In this document: positions 1 through 7,688 of the stretch, piece by piece
Numbering within the stretch: the first letter of the stretch is position 1
Layout of the letters: every line of letters starts with the position of its first letter
Source: Arcobacter porcinus
Lineage (GTDB): Bacteria > Campylobacterota > Campylobacteria > Campylobacterales > Arcobacteraceae
Length of the DNA: 64,000 bases
Reading direction: 5' to 3'
NCBI RefSeq assembly: GCF_004299785.2
Contig: NZ_CP036246.2
Span: 434,001 to 498,000, forward strand
Notes under the pieces: generated by a model
What the model saw: the letters and a program-made list of their open reading frames with translations, nothing else
What the model was told of the DNA's origin: nothing
The model's database searches: none
Program-made: the position numbers and the translations under genes

Positions 1-654
1 GAAGATAAAGACAAAGTTATTAAAAAGCTTCAAGAAGAGGGTAAAAAAGTTGCAATGGTTGGGGATGGAATAAATGATGCTCCAGCTTTAGCAAGATCAG
101 ATGTAGCAATAGCAATTGGAGCTGGAACTGATATAGCAATAGAGTCTGCAAATATTGTATTAGTAAGAAATGATTTACTAGATGTTGTAAGAGCAATAGA
201 ACTTAGCACTGCAACACTTAAAAATATAAAGCAAAACCTATTTTGGGCATTTATTTATAATATTATTGGTATTCCATTAGCAGCAGGAGTATTTTACTCT
301 TTCTTAGGATGGAAATTAAATCCAATGTTTGCAGGTGCTGCCATGAGTTTAAGTAGTGTTTCTGTGGTTTTAAATGCCTTAAGATTAAGGTTTTTTAAAT
401 CAACAATAGATAAAAATATGATAAATAATCAAAATATAAAAGGAGTTAATATGACAAAAGTTTTAAAAGTAGATGGAATGAGTTGTGGACATTGTAGTGG
501 AAGAGTTGAAAAGGCTTTAAATAGTTTAGATGAAGTTAAAAGTGTAGAAATTGATTTATCAACAAAAGAAGTTGTAATTAATTGTAATGAAGAGATTTCT
601 GAAAAAATATTAGAAGATAAGATTAAAGAAGCTGGATACGAAGTAATAAAATAA
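1..654 (+). CDS. copA: Copper-translocating P-type ATPase (C-terminal part) fused to a CopZ-like HMA domain
   Basis: The gene enters from the left edge; frame 1 is open from base 1. The visible part holds the end of the P domain with the [12 protein letters not shown] hinge motif (bases 55-90), two C-terminal membrane helices, and the [20 protein letters not shown] end typical of Cu+ ATPases. No stop follows. The frame continues through about 20 linker residues into a complete 67-residue heavy-metal-associated domain with MSCGHC (cysteines at 484-486 and 493-495). CopA exports Cu+ across the inner membrane; HMA domains bind and pass Cu+. Most CopA proteins carry HMA domains at the N terminus, so a C-terminal one is unusual. 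The domain is preceded by its own ribosome site and ATG at 451, so a free CopZ chaperone may also be made. Confidence 0.9.
   Translation, partial: EDKDKVIKKLQEEGKKVAMVGDGINDAPALARSDVAIAIGAGTDIAIESANIVLVRNDLLDVVRAIELSTATLKNIKQNLFWAFIYNIIGIPLAAGVFYSFLGWKLNPMFAGAAMSLSSVSVVLNALRLRFFKSTIDKNMINNQNIKGVNMTKVLKVDGMSCGHCSGRVEKALNSLDEVKSVEIDLSTKEVVINCNEEISEKILEDKIKEAGYEVIK
438..453 (+). promoter_or_regulatory. Internal ribosome binding site and ATG for a free CopZ-like protein
   Basis: AAAAGGAG lies about 6 bases before an in-frame ATG at 451-453, inside the copA reading frame. It would start a 67-residue protein made only of the HMA domain. The spacing matches the other strong start sites in this window. 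This suggests copA and copZ were once separate, or that both a fused and a free product are translated. Confidence 0.55.
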
Positions 655-682
655 AAAGTTAGAAGTAAGAACTTCTAACTTA
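652..682 (-). terminator. Intrinsic terminator of prs
   Basis: AGTTAGAAGT (657-666) pairs perfectly with ACTTCTAACT (671-680) over a 4-base loop. Read on the minus strand it is followed by TTTTTATTTTATT, so it terminates prs. On the plus strand the tail is poor, although it may also slow transcripts from copA. Confidence 0.75.
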
Positions 683-692
683 AATAGATTAA

Positions 693-1625
693 TTAAACAT
701 TAAAAATTGAGTTTACAGATTCGTTATTGTAGATTCTTCTAATAGCTTCACCAATTATTGAAGAAGCAGTTAAAACTGTGATATTTTTTGCATTCTCTTT
801 AGTAGGAATAGTATCTGATATTACAAGTTCGTCTAAAACACCATTTGCAATTCTTTCATAAGCAGGACCACTTAAAACACCGTGAGTACAACATGCCATA
901 ACACTTGTAGCACCTTTTTGTTTTAAAACTTCAGCAGCTTTTACTAAAGTTCCAGCAGTATCAACCATATCATCAACTAAAATAACATCTTTACCTTCAA
1001 CATCACCAATTATATTCATAACTTGAGATTCATTTGCTTTTTCTCTTTTTTTATCAACTATTACTAAATCATAACCAAGCTTATCTGCATACATTCTAGC
1101 TCTAGCAACTCCACCAATATCTGGACTTGCAATAATTGGATTTTTTAGATTTTTACTTTTTATATAGTTTACAAAAAGAATTGAACCAAAAAGGTTATCA
1201 GCAGGAATATTGAAAAAACCTTGAATTTGTGCTGCGTGAAGATCTATTGTTACTATTCTATGAATTCCTGCAGCTTCAAGTAAATCAGCTACTAATTTTG
1301 CAGAAATTGGAACTCTAGGAGCTGCTTTTCTATCTTGTCTTGCATATCCATAATATGGAATAACAGCATTTATTGATTTTGCACTTGATCTTTTTAGAGC
1401 ATCAATCATTATTAAAAGTTCCATTAAATTGTCATTTGCTGGAGAACATGTTGGTTGTATTATAAAAACATCTTGACCTCTTACACTTTGTGTAATCTGA
1501 ACAGACATCTCTCCATCACTAAATTTTGTTAAAGTTGCATCTGAAACTTTCATTCCTAAATAATCAGCGACCTTTTTTGCAAAGGCTGGATTTGCACTTC
1601 CACTAAAGAGCTTAAAAGTTGACAT
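693..1625 (-). CDS. prs: Ribose-phosphate pyrophosphokinase
   Basis: This enzyme makes PRPP from ribose 5-phosphate and ATP for purine, pyrimidine, histidine, tryptophan and NAD synthesis. The 310 residues are the usual length for a class I PRPP synthase. Family signatures are SDGE near residue 37, RQDRK near 98, the DLHAAQIQGFF segment, and the PRPP-binding loop VDDMVDTAGT near residue 217. The ATG at 1625 is preceded by GAGGAAAAACTT. The gene stands alone between its terminator and a divergent porin gene. Cytoplasmic; no odd features. Confidence 0.97.
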   Translation of the reverse strand: MSTFKLFSGSANPAFAKKVADYLGMKVSDATLTKFSDGEMSVQITQSVRGQDVFIIQPTCSPANDNLMELLIMIDALKRSSAKSINAVIPYYGYARQDRKAAPRVPISAKLVADLLEAAGIHRIVTIDLHAAQIQGFFNIPADNLFGSILFVNYIKSKNLKNPIIASPDIGGVARARMYADKLGYDLVIVDKKREKANESQVMNIIGDVEGKDVILVDDMVDTAGTLVKAAEVLKQKGATSVMACCTHGVLSGPAYERIANGVLDELVISDTIPTKENAKNITVLTASSIIGEAIRRIYNNESVNSIFNV

Positions 1626-1801
1626 AAGTTTTTCCTCATTCTAATCTAAATTTATTTTTAAAATTTTATCAAAAAAGCTCTTAAGTAATTGAGTTTAAAA
1701 AGAATTAATGAAAGATTAATGTAAATTTAATATTTTTTTAAATAGAGTATTGCCTAAAAATTATAGATTTTTTATAAATAAAAAATAAACAAGGAAGAAA
1801 A

Positions 1802-2938
1802 ATGAGAAAATTAAGAATCTCTTTAGCAAGTGCAACAATACTAGCAAGTATTGCAAATGCTGATATATTAACAGATGCAATAACTCAAGGAGTTTTTGAA
1901 GGAAGTGTTGGAGTTTATGGTCAATCACAAAAGAATAAAAATGATAGAAATAGCTCTTATTTAAATACAAATTTGACACTTTCTTATAATACGGCAGATG
2001 TTTATAATTTTAGTTTAGGTTTTGAAGGTAAAGGGAATCTAAAAATAGCTGAAAAATATAAAGATGACTGGAAAGAAGAGTATGATAATAATGTACTATT
2101 AACTCAAGCATATTTAAAATATGAGTTACAAGAAGGTTTTATCTTTAAAGCTGGAAGATATGAAGCAGATTTAGCTTGGCTTCAAAATTATCAACAAGGT
2201 GCAATGCTAGAATTAGATGCTATTCCTTCAGTTTTAATAACAGTTGCTTACTCAGATAGACAAGCAGAATCAGGAATAGATATTAGTGAAGATTTTCATA
2301 GTGATTATAAAAAACGAGGATTCAATAAAGGTATTTATACAATAGATATTAAAGATAGAGCTATTGAAGGATTTGAATTTAATCCATATTTCTATCAAGT
2401 TCCAGATGCAATAAAGTTTTATGGTCTTAAAACAGGATTTGATTTAGAACATGGTGGTCTAAAACTTGAGTATGCAAGAAGTAATCTTACAAGCAAGTAT
2501 AGAAATGATACTGGTGAATCAAATGGATATATAGCACACGCAGAGATATTTGGAAAAGTTGAGGTTTTAAAGCTTACAGCTGGTGGAATTGTAACTAGTA
2601 ATAAAGGTGGAGCAGAAAGTATGTCATATTTTGGAGATACAATAACACCTTTTGCAGAGGGAAATCAGTCTTATTCTAAAGATGCTAGAACTCTTTATGG
2701 TTCTATTGAAATTGATATTGAAGAGAGATTTGTATTTAATGCTCTATATGGATATACAAGATATGATAACGACCAAAAATCTGGATTAGAAGAGAGAGAG
2801 CTTAACTTAGGATTTAAATATAATTTTATGGAAGAGTTAAGTGCAGAATTTAAATATGTAAATGTAAAAGCTGATTCAAAAGAAGCAGACTATTCAAGCT
2901 ATGATAAATATATAGCTAGCGTTGAGTATAAGTTTTAA
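1802..2938 (+). CDS. Opr-family outer-membrane porin
   Basis: The protein has 378 residues with a signal peptide of about 20 residues (cleavage probably after SIANA). The mature part is rich in alternating aromatic and polar strands and ends in YKF, the C-terminal aromatic that targets beta-barrels to the BAM complex. Repeated segments such as FKAGRYEADLAW and LKLEYARSNL are typical of the Opr porins of Campylobacterota. It probably forms a diffusion channel; substrate unknown. AAGGAAGAAAA precedes the ATG. It is monocistronic and ends at a bidirectional hairpin. Confidence 0.8.
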   Translation: MRKLRISLASATILASIANADILTDAITQGVFEGSVGVYGQSQKNKNDRNSSYLNTNLTLSYNTADVYNFSLGFEGKGNLKIAEKYKDDWKEEYDNNVLLTQAYLKYELQEGFIFKAGRYEADLAWLQNYQQGAMLELDAIPSVLITVAYSDRQAESGIDISEDFHSDYKKRGFNKGIYTIDIKDRAIEGFEFNPYFYQVPDAIKFYGLKTGFDLEHGGLKLEYARSNLTSKYRNDTGESNGYIAHAEIFGKVEVLKLTAGGIVTSNKGGAESMSYFGDTITPFAEGNQSYSKDARTLYGSIEIDIEERFVFNALYGYTRYDNDQKSGLEERELNLGFKYNFMEELSAEFKYVNVKADSKEADYSSYDKYIASVEYKF

Positions 2939-2963
2939 ATAAAAGAGAATTTCTCTTTTATTT
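2937..2963. terminator. Bidirectional hairpin between convergent genes
   Basis: AAATAAAAGAGAA (2937-2949) is the exact reverse complement of TTCTCTTTTATTT (2951-2963). The stem overlaps the ends of both convergent genes and can serve both. Confidence 0.6.
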
Positions 2964-3794
2964 AACAATTTGATGAAGTTTTGAACACTGTCCTAAATAA
3001 GTATCCATTCCACACATATCATTCATAATATCTTGGAAACTATGAGCATGAGCATTATAAAGATATACAAAAATCTCATCATCTTTTTTTAAGAAATTCT
3101 TTTTACCAAAATCTGTATAAGCTGTTGCCCCTGCTGCTATTAATATACCTTTTGATTTATGTGCATTTTGTAAAAATTGACCTAACTCTTCAAGTGGACC
3201 ACAATCTTCTTGACAATTTAAAATATCAACCATCCAGTTTTTTAATTTTTCAAAAAAATAACTATAAGACTTTACAGCACTTGTTGTTCCATAATCATAA
3301 ACAATACCATCTCTTTTTAGAAAAGAAGAGATATGATATTTACTTAGAATACCTTTTTCAGAGAAATTATCTATCTCTATTAAATCTCTAGAGATACCTT
3401 TTGTTTTTATTCCCCAGTTTTTCTTAGTGCTTAGTTTACTACCATCTTGAGTTCGTAAAGAACAATCATTAAATGCAGTAAAAAATTTTGGGACAATATC
3501 GACTATTTTCTCATTTTCATATATAAAATCACAAATTAGTGCAACTTCTGCTTCAACTTGAATCTTCTCATTTTCTCTTCCATGAGTTAAAATAGTTTCA
3601 TCGCAAATTGGATAAGTTCCTAAAAAACTATCGTGATTTTTTATATAAAAAGGGAACATACCTTTTGGGGCATTCTCTTCTTCTGTTTTAATAAGTGCAA
3701 AACCGTCAGCTTCTCCAGCTTCTCCTAAATGGTTTGCAAAGTTTCCAGCAACTGCAAAACCTAAGTAATCTTTTAAATCTTCTAATAAATTCAT
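2958..3794 (-). CDS. DUF5718-like conserved protein of unknown function
   Basis: This is a cytoplasmic protein of 278 residues. The frame extends upstream to 3833, but the ATG at 3794 has AGGAATTATATTT in front and gives the natural start MNLLEDLKDYLGFAVAGNFANHL. I recognise it with moderate certainty as a DUF5718 family member. Segments such as VEAEVALICDF, KKNWGIKTKG and the charged DCSLR recall the fumarylacetoacetate-hydrolase fold, but I see no complete metal site and assign no activity. Five cysteines in the last third (CQEDCG, MNDMCGMDTYLGQC) are notable. Convergent with the porin; monocistronic. Confidence 0.65.
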   Translation of the reverse strand: MNLLEDLKDYLGFAVAGNFANHLGEAGEADGFALIKTEEENAPKGMFPFYIKNHDSFLGTYPICDETILTHGRENEKIQVEAEVALICDFIYENEKIVDIVPKFFTAFNDCSLRTQDGSKLSTKKNWGIKTKGISRDLIEIDNFSEKGILSKYHISSFLKRDGIVYDYGTTSAVKSYSYFFEKLKNWMVDILNCQEDCGPLEELGQFLQNAHKSKGILIAAGATAYTDFGKKNFLKKDDEIFVYLYNAHAHSFQDIMNDMCGMDTYLGQCSKLHQIVK

Positions 3795-3904
3795 AAATAT
3801 AATTCCTAACAAATAAAAGCAAAATAGTACCAAAAAATAGTATTGAGAATGTCAAAAAAGCAATATAATGTGACTTTTTAAGTTAAATTTAAGATAATAG
3901 GCTT

Positions 3905-3927
3905 ACAAAGAGTTAAAAACTCTTTGT
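3905..3927 (-). terminator. Hairpin downstream of fumarase
   Basis: ACAAAGAGTT pairs with AACTCTTTGT around a three-base loop, just past the fumarase stop. The minus-strand tail is only weakly T-rich. Confidence 0.45.
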
Positions 3928-3932
3928 AATAA

Positions 3933-5432
3933 CTATTTATTAATAGTTCTCCATTTAGCAGGACCAGTTGTATGAATTGAATTACCTTCTGTATCAACTG
4001 CAACAGTAACAGGCATATCTTTTACTTCAAATTCATAAATAGCTTCCATTCCCATCTCTTCAAATGCAAGAATTTTTGCACCTTTAATAGATTGAGAAAT
4101 TAAATAAGCAGCTCCACCAGTTGCAATTAAGTAGATAGATTTGTACTCTTTAATTAAATCGATTGTAGGTTGTTTTCTTTCACCTTTTCCAATCATTCCC
4201 ATAATTCCAATTTCCATCATATCTTTTGTAAACTTATCCATTCTTGTAGCAGTTGTTGGTCCAGCAGGTCCTACAACTTCACCTTTTACAGGATCAACAG
4301 GACCTACATAATAGATAAATTTATCTTTTAAATCAACTCCATTTGGAAGAGGCTTACCTGCATTTTTGTACTCAACTATTTTTTTATGAGCAGCATCACG
4401 TGCAGTTAAAATTTTTCCTGATAAAAGTAGAGTATCTCCTGATTTAAATTGAGATAAGTTCTCTTTTGTTAAATCTTCAATATTTACTTTTTTGATTGTA
4501 TCCATTGGAAGTTCAAGATCTGGCCAAATGCTTAAATCTGGTTTTTTAAATTCAGCTGGACCATTTCCGTCTAGTTCAAAATGAATATGTCTAGTTGCTG
4601 CACAGTTTGGAATCATAGCAACTGGTAAAGATGCAGCATGACAAGGGTAATCTAAAATCTTAACATCTAAAACAGTTGTTAAACCACCTAATCCTTGTGC
4701 TCCAATTCCAAGTTTATTTATATCTTCATAAAGTTTAAGTCTTAACTCTTCAAGTGGAGTTTGAGCACCTCTTGCTTTTAGTTCATGAATATCAACATGT
4801 CCCATTAAAGACTCTTTTGCTAAAAGCATTGATTTTTCTGGGTTTCCACCAATTCCTATACCTAAAATACCAGGAGGACACCAACCAGCACCCATATCTT
4901 TAACATTTGCCATAACCCAATCATAAATACTATCACTTGGATTTAAAACAGCAAATTTTGATTTATTTTCACTTCCACCACCTTTTGCAGCAACAGTGAT
5001 ATCTAATTTATCAGAGTTATCAACACTTACATGAATAACAGCTGGAGTGTTGTTTTTTGTGTTTGTTCTTTTTCCAGCAGGATCACTTACAACTGAGAAT
5101 CTAAGAGTATTATCAGGATCTGTATAACCTTTTGCAACACCTTCATTTAGTAAATCTTCAAGATTTTTTGTAATATCAAGATTTGCTTTTAATCCAACTT
5201 TTACAAAAATATTTACACTTCCTGTATCTTGACAAAGAGGTCTATGCCCCATTGCACACATTTTTGAGTTTATTAAAATTTGACCTAAAGCATTTTTTGC
5301 AGAATCACTTTTTTCATTTTCATAAGCTTCTATCATACCTTTTACAAAGTCTTCTGGATGATAAAAAGAGATGAATTGACATGCAGATGCAACTGAATCT
5401 ATAATATCTTGTTCTGTAATTTTTTTACTCAT
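3933..5432 (-). CDS. Class I (iron-sulfur) fumarate hydratase
   Basis: It interconverts fumarate and L-malate in the TCA cycle, and known class I enzymes can also hydrate mesaconate to citramalate. The single 499-residue chain contains both the alpha and beta parts of class I fumarases. The likely 4Fe-4S cysteines lie in GHRPLCQDTGS, GAGWCPPGILGIG and IPNCAATRH. The C-terminal half carries the GPAGPTTATRMD and ATGGAAYLI segments. AAGAAGGAAAATTT precedes the ATG. It is transcribed apart from the next cluster, because a strong terminator lies upstream at 5555-5586, yet it sits beside a mesaconyl-CoA gene set, which hints at mesaconase use. Tartrate dehydratase is a less likely alternative. Confidence 0.9.
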   Translation of the reverse strand: MSKKITEQDIIDSVASACQFISFYHPEDFVKGMIEAYENEKSDSAKNALGQILINSKMCAMGHRPLCQDTGSVNIFVKVGLKANLDITKNLEDLLNEGVAKGYTDPDNTLRFSVVSDPAGKRTNTKNNTPAVIHVSVDNSDKLDITVAAKGGGSENKSKFAVLNPSDSIYDWVMANVKDMGAGWCPPGILGIGIGGNPEKSMLLAKESLMGHVDIHELKARGAQTPLEELRLKLYEDINKLGIGAQGLGGLTTVLDVKILDYPCHAASLPVAMIPNCAATRHIHFELDGNGPAEFKKPDLSIWPDLELPMDTIKKVNIEDLTKENLSQFKSGDTLLLSGKILTARDAAHKKIVEYKNAGKPLPNGVDLKDKFIYYVGPVDPVKGEVVGPAGPTTATRMDKFTKDMMEIGIMGMIGKGERKQPTIDLIKEYKSIYLIATGGAAYLISQSIKGAKILAFEEMGMEAIYEFEVKDMPVTVAVDTEGNSIHTTGPAKWRTINK

Positions 5433-5554
5433 AAATTTTCCTTCTTTATTATTTAAAATCTTTTGATTATAGCAATGAGCTTTATAAATGTTGCTTTTAC
5501 GAGACTAATTTTATCTTTAAATTTAAGATATTGTTTATTTTTGGAATATTTTAT

Positions 5555-5586
5555 AAAAAAAGCTACTCTTGAAAAAGAGTAGCTTT
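5555..5586 (-). terminator. Strong intrinsic terminator of the lyase/hydratase/ligase operon
   Basis: On the minus strand AAAGCTACTCTT and AAGAGTAGCTTT form a perfect 12-bp stem over a 4-base loop, followed by seven Ts counting the end of the stem. It separates this operon from fumarase. Confidence 0.85.
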
Positions 5587-5593
5587 AGAAGAA

Positions 5594-6577
5594 TTAAGCA
5601 AAAAATCTTTTTTCTGCTTCTGGAAGTAGTGCAACTCCTGAGAATTTTGCTCTTTGAACTAGTTCCCAGAAATATCTATAAGTTGCTCTATCGTGTAGTT
5701 CTCCATCATATTGAATTGGTCCCCACTCAGCATCTTGAGCTTTAATTAAAATATTTTGAGCAGCTACAAGTTCTGTAAAGTCAGGTTTCATAGCATCAAC
5801 AATTGCTTGAACTTGTGTTGGGTAAATTGACCACATTCTCATAAATCCAAACTCATTTCTTGCTCTTTCAGCATCTTTGTATGTTTGGTAAGGATTTTTA
5901 AGATCAAGAGTAACATTATGGCAAGGAATCACATAGTTTTGAATAGCTGCTTGTGCAACTCTAGCTTTTGCAGCTGCAATTAATCTATGCTCAAATTGTC
6001 CAGGGCTTCTCATATTTATTGCAGGAATTGCTCCTTGATATCCACTTACAAAGTCCATTAAACCAAAATCTAAAACTTGTAACCAAGGAAGTGTTGCAAT
6101 TTTCTCAACATCTTGTAATGCACCATGAGTCTCTATAAGTACGTGAATTGGAATCTCTCTTTTTATACCATTCTCTTTTGCTACTTTTTGAATATACTCA
6201 ATTTGAGTTTTAGCATCTTCATAACAAGTTGATTTAGGAAGAGTAATATATGCAAGATTTTCTCCAGCACCTGCAACTAAGATATCAACATCTTGTCTCC
6301 AATCTTTATGAGAATGATCATGAATTCTTGTTCCAGCCATTTTATATGGGTTATCACCTGAGTTTACAACTCTTACTATCATTTGAGCATGCTCAACTTC
6401 TTTACCAGTTTCTGCTCCATCTTCACAATCACAAGTGATATCAAAAACAGGACCTAGTTTTTTTTGCATTTCAAAACCTTTTAGGATTAGCTTTTCGCTT
6501 CCTGCAAAGTGCTCACAAGTTGGGATAATTGGTAAAGATTTACCAGCTTCAAATAGTGCTTGATTTGGGTGTGTCAT
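5594..6577 (-). CDS. HpcH/HpaI-family CoA-ester lyase (malyl/methylmalyl-CoA lyase-like)
   Basis: This 327-residue TIM-barrel protein belongs to the CitE/malyl-CoA lyase superfamily, which splits or forms 3-hydroxyacyl-CoA thioesters. The metal-binding acidic residues appear intact in DITCDCEDGAE, LIETHGAL and LDFGLMDF. It resembles the CoA-ester lyases of beta-proteobacteria more than the citrate-lyase beta subunit. It is the last gene of an operon with a mesaconyl-CoA hydratase, so cleavage of beta-methylmalyl-CoA to propionyl-CoA and glyoxylate (or the reverse) is the best guess. Malyl-CoA or citramalyl-CoA are alternatives. AAAGGAAAAAAC precedes the ATG. Confidence 0.8.
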   Translation of the reverse strand: MTHPNQALFEAGKSLPIIPTCEHFAGSEKLILKGFEMQKKLGPVFDITCDCEDGAETGKEVEHAQMIVRVVNSGDNPYKMAGTRIHDHSHKDWRQDVDILVAGAGENLAYITLPKSTCYEDAKTQIEYIQKVAKENGIKREIPIHVLIETHGALQDVEKIATLPWLQVLDFGLMDFVSGYQGAIPAINMRSPGQFEHRLIAAAKARVAQAAIQNYVIPCHNVTLDLKNPYQTYKDAERARNEFGFMRMWSIYPTQVQAIVDAMKPDFTELVAAQNILIKAQDAEWGPIQYDGELHDRATYRYFWELVQRAKFSGVALLPEAEKRFFA

Positions 6578-6607
6578 TGTTTTTTCCTTTATTTTAAATT
6601 AAATTTT

Positions 6608-7678
6608 TTATTTTTTTGTTGATTTTTTTGGAATAATTACTGTGTAATCTAAATCCAAAACTACATTTGGAAGATATTTTCCATCTTCACCTTTTGCATC
6701 TTCTATCTCATTTGAAGATAGATTTTTAAGAGCAATTGTTCTTAATCTTAAAAGACCAATATCTTCTCTTTTATGATCAATTTTTTCTAAAATCTTTGTA
6801 TAAGCATAAATTGTATCTCCTGCATAAGTAGGATTACTGTGAGTTCCACTGTTTATGCTATAAATCCATTGAGCGTTTTGTAAACCATTGTATGAAGCAG
6901 TTCTTGCCATTGAAATCACAACTCCACCATACATTAATCGTTGTTTCATTGGAGTGCTTTGCATCATATGGTCATTGAAATGAACTTTTGCATTATTTTG
7001 ATAAAGTTTTGTTGCTAAAGTGTGATCACTATCATCAACAGTTATTCCCTCAGGGTGATTAAGACTTTCTCCTACTTCATAATCTTCAAAGAAATATTTT
7101 CCACCACTTGCATCTGTATTCACAGAAGATATTTTTGGAATATTAATTTCATCTAAAATTTTTGTAGTTTTATCAAAATTTGGTACTTCATTTATATCAC
7201 TTCTTGTAGAGTGATCTTTTTTATGAACCATAACCCATCTTTTTAGATTTAAAACTTCTTCATTGTTTTGATTTACTCCAATTGAGTGAACATAAACAAC
7301 TCCACTTTTTCCATTTGAATTCTCTTTTAATCCAATTACAGTTGAAGTCATAGAAACTGTATCTCCTACATAAACTGGATTTGGAAAAGATATCTCTGCA
7401 TAACCTAAATTTGCAATTGCATTTAAAGATATATCTTGAACAGATTTTCCAAAAGTTAAGTGAAACATTAAAAGATCATCCAAAGGTCTTTTTTTATAAC
7501 CAAACTCTTTTGCCACAATATCACTTGAATGCAAAGAGAATCTAGAACCAGTAAAAGCAATGTATAAAGATACATCACCTTCACTAATTGTTCTTGGAAG
7601 AGGATGAACTATTTTTTGACCAATTTTGAAATCTTCAAAATAGTTACCAAAATTAATTTTATTGCTTATTTTTGACAA
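6608..7678 (-). CDS. mch: Mesaconyl-CoA hydratase (beta-methylmalyl-CoA dehydratase), MaoC-type
   Basis: It is predicted to interconvert mesaconyl-C1-CoA and beta-methylmalyl-CoA. The protein is a double hotdog: the first half begins NYFEDFKIGQKIVHPLPRT, the second YFEDYEVGESLNHPEGITV. Segments such as TGSRFSLHSSD, DDLLMFHLTFGK and NLGYAEISFPNPVY match my recollection of the Rhodobacter/Chloroflexus Mch family closely. The frame opens at a TTG at 7699, but that lacks a ribosome site. The TTG at 7678 follows AAGGAG by 6 bases and is preferred (356 residues). It starts 10 bases after the ligase stop, so the genes are translationally linked. Confidence 0.82.
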   Translation of the reverse strand: MSKISNKINFGNYFEDFKIGQKIVHPLPRTISEGDVSLYIAFTGSRFSLHSSDIVAKEFGYKKRPLDDLLMFHLTFGKSVQDISLNAIANLGYAEISFPNPVYVGDTVSMTSTVIGLKENSNGKSGVVYVHSIGVNQNNEEVLNLKRWVMVHKKDHSTRSDINEVPNFDKTTKILDEINIPKISSVNTDASGGKYFFEDYEVGESLNHPEGITVDDSDHTLATKLYQNNAKVHFNDHMMQSTPMKQRLMYGGVVISMARTASYNGLQNAQWIYSINSGTHSNPTYAGDTIYAYTKILEKIDHKREDIGLLRLRTIALKNLSSNEIEDAKGEDGKYLPNVVLDLDYTVIIPKKSTKK

Positions 7679-7688
7679 GTAAAACTCC

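Noticed and set aside
1761-1979. 72-codon frame antisense to the Opr porin start
   Set aside because: Leu/His-rich shadow of the porin's coding strand with no own ribosome site.
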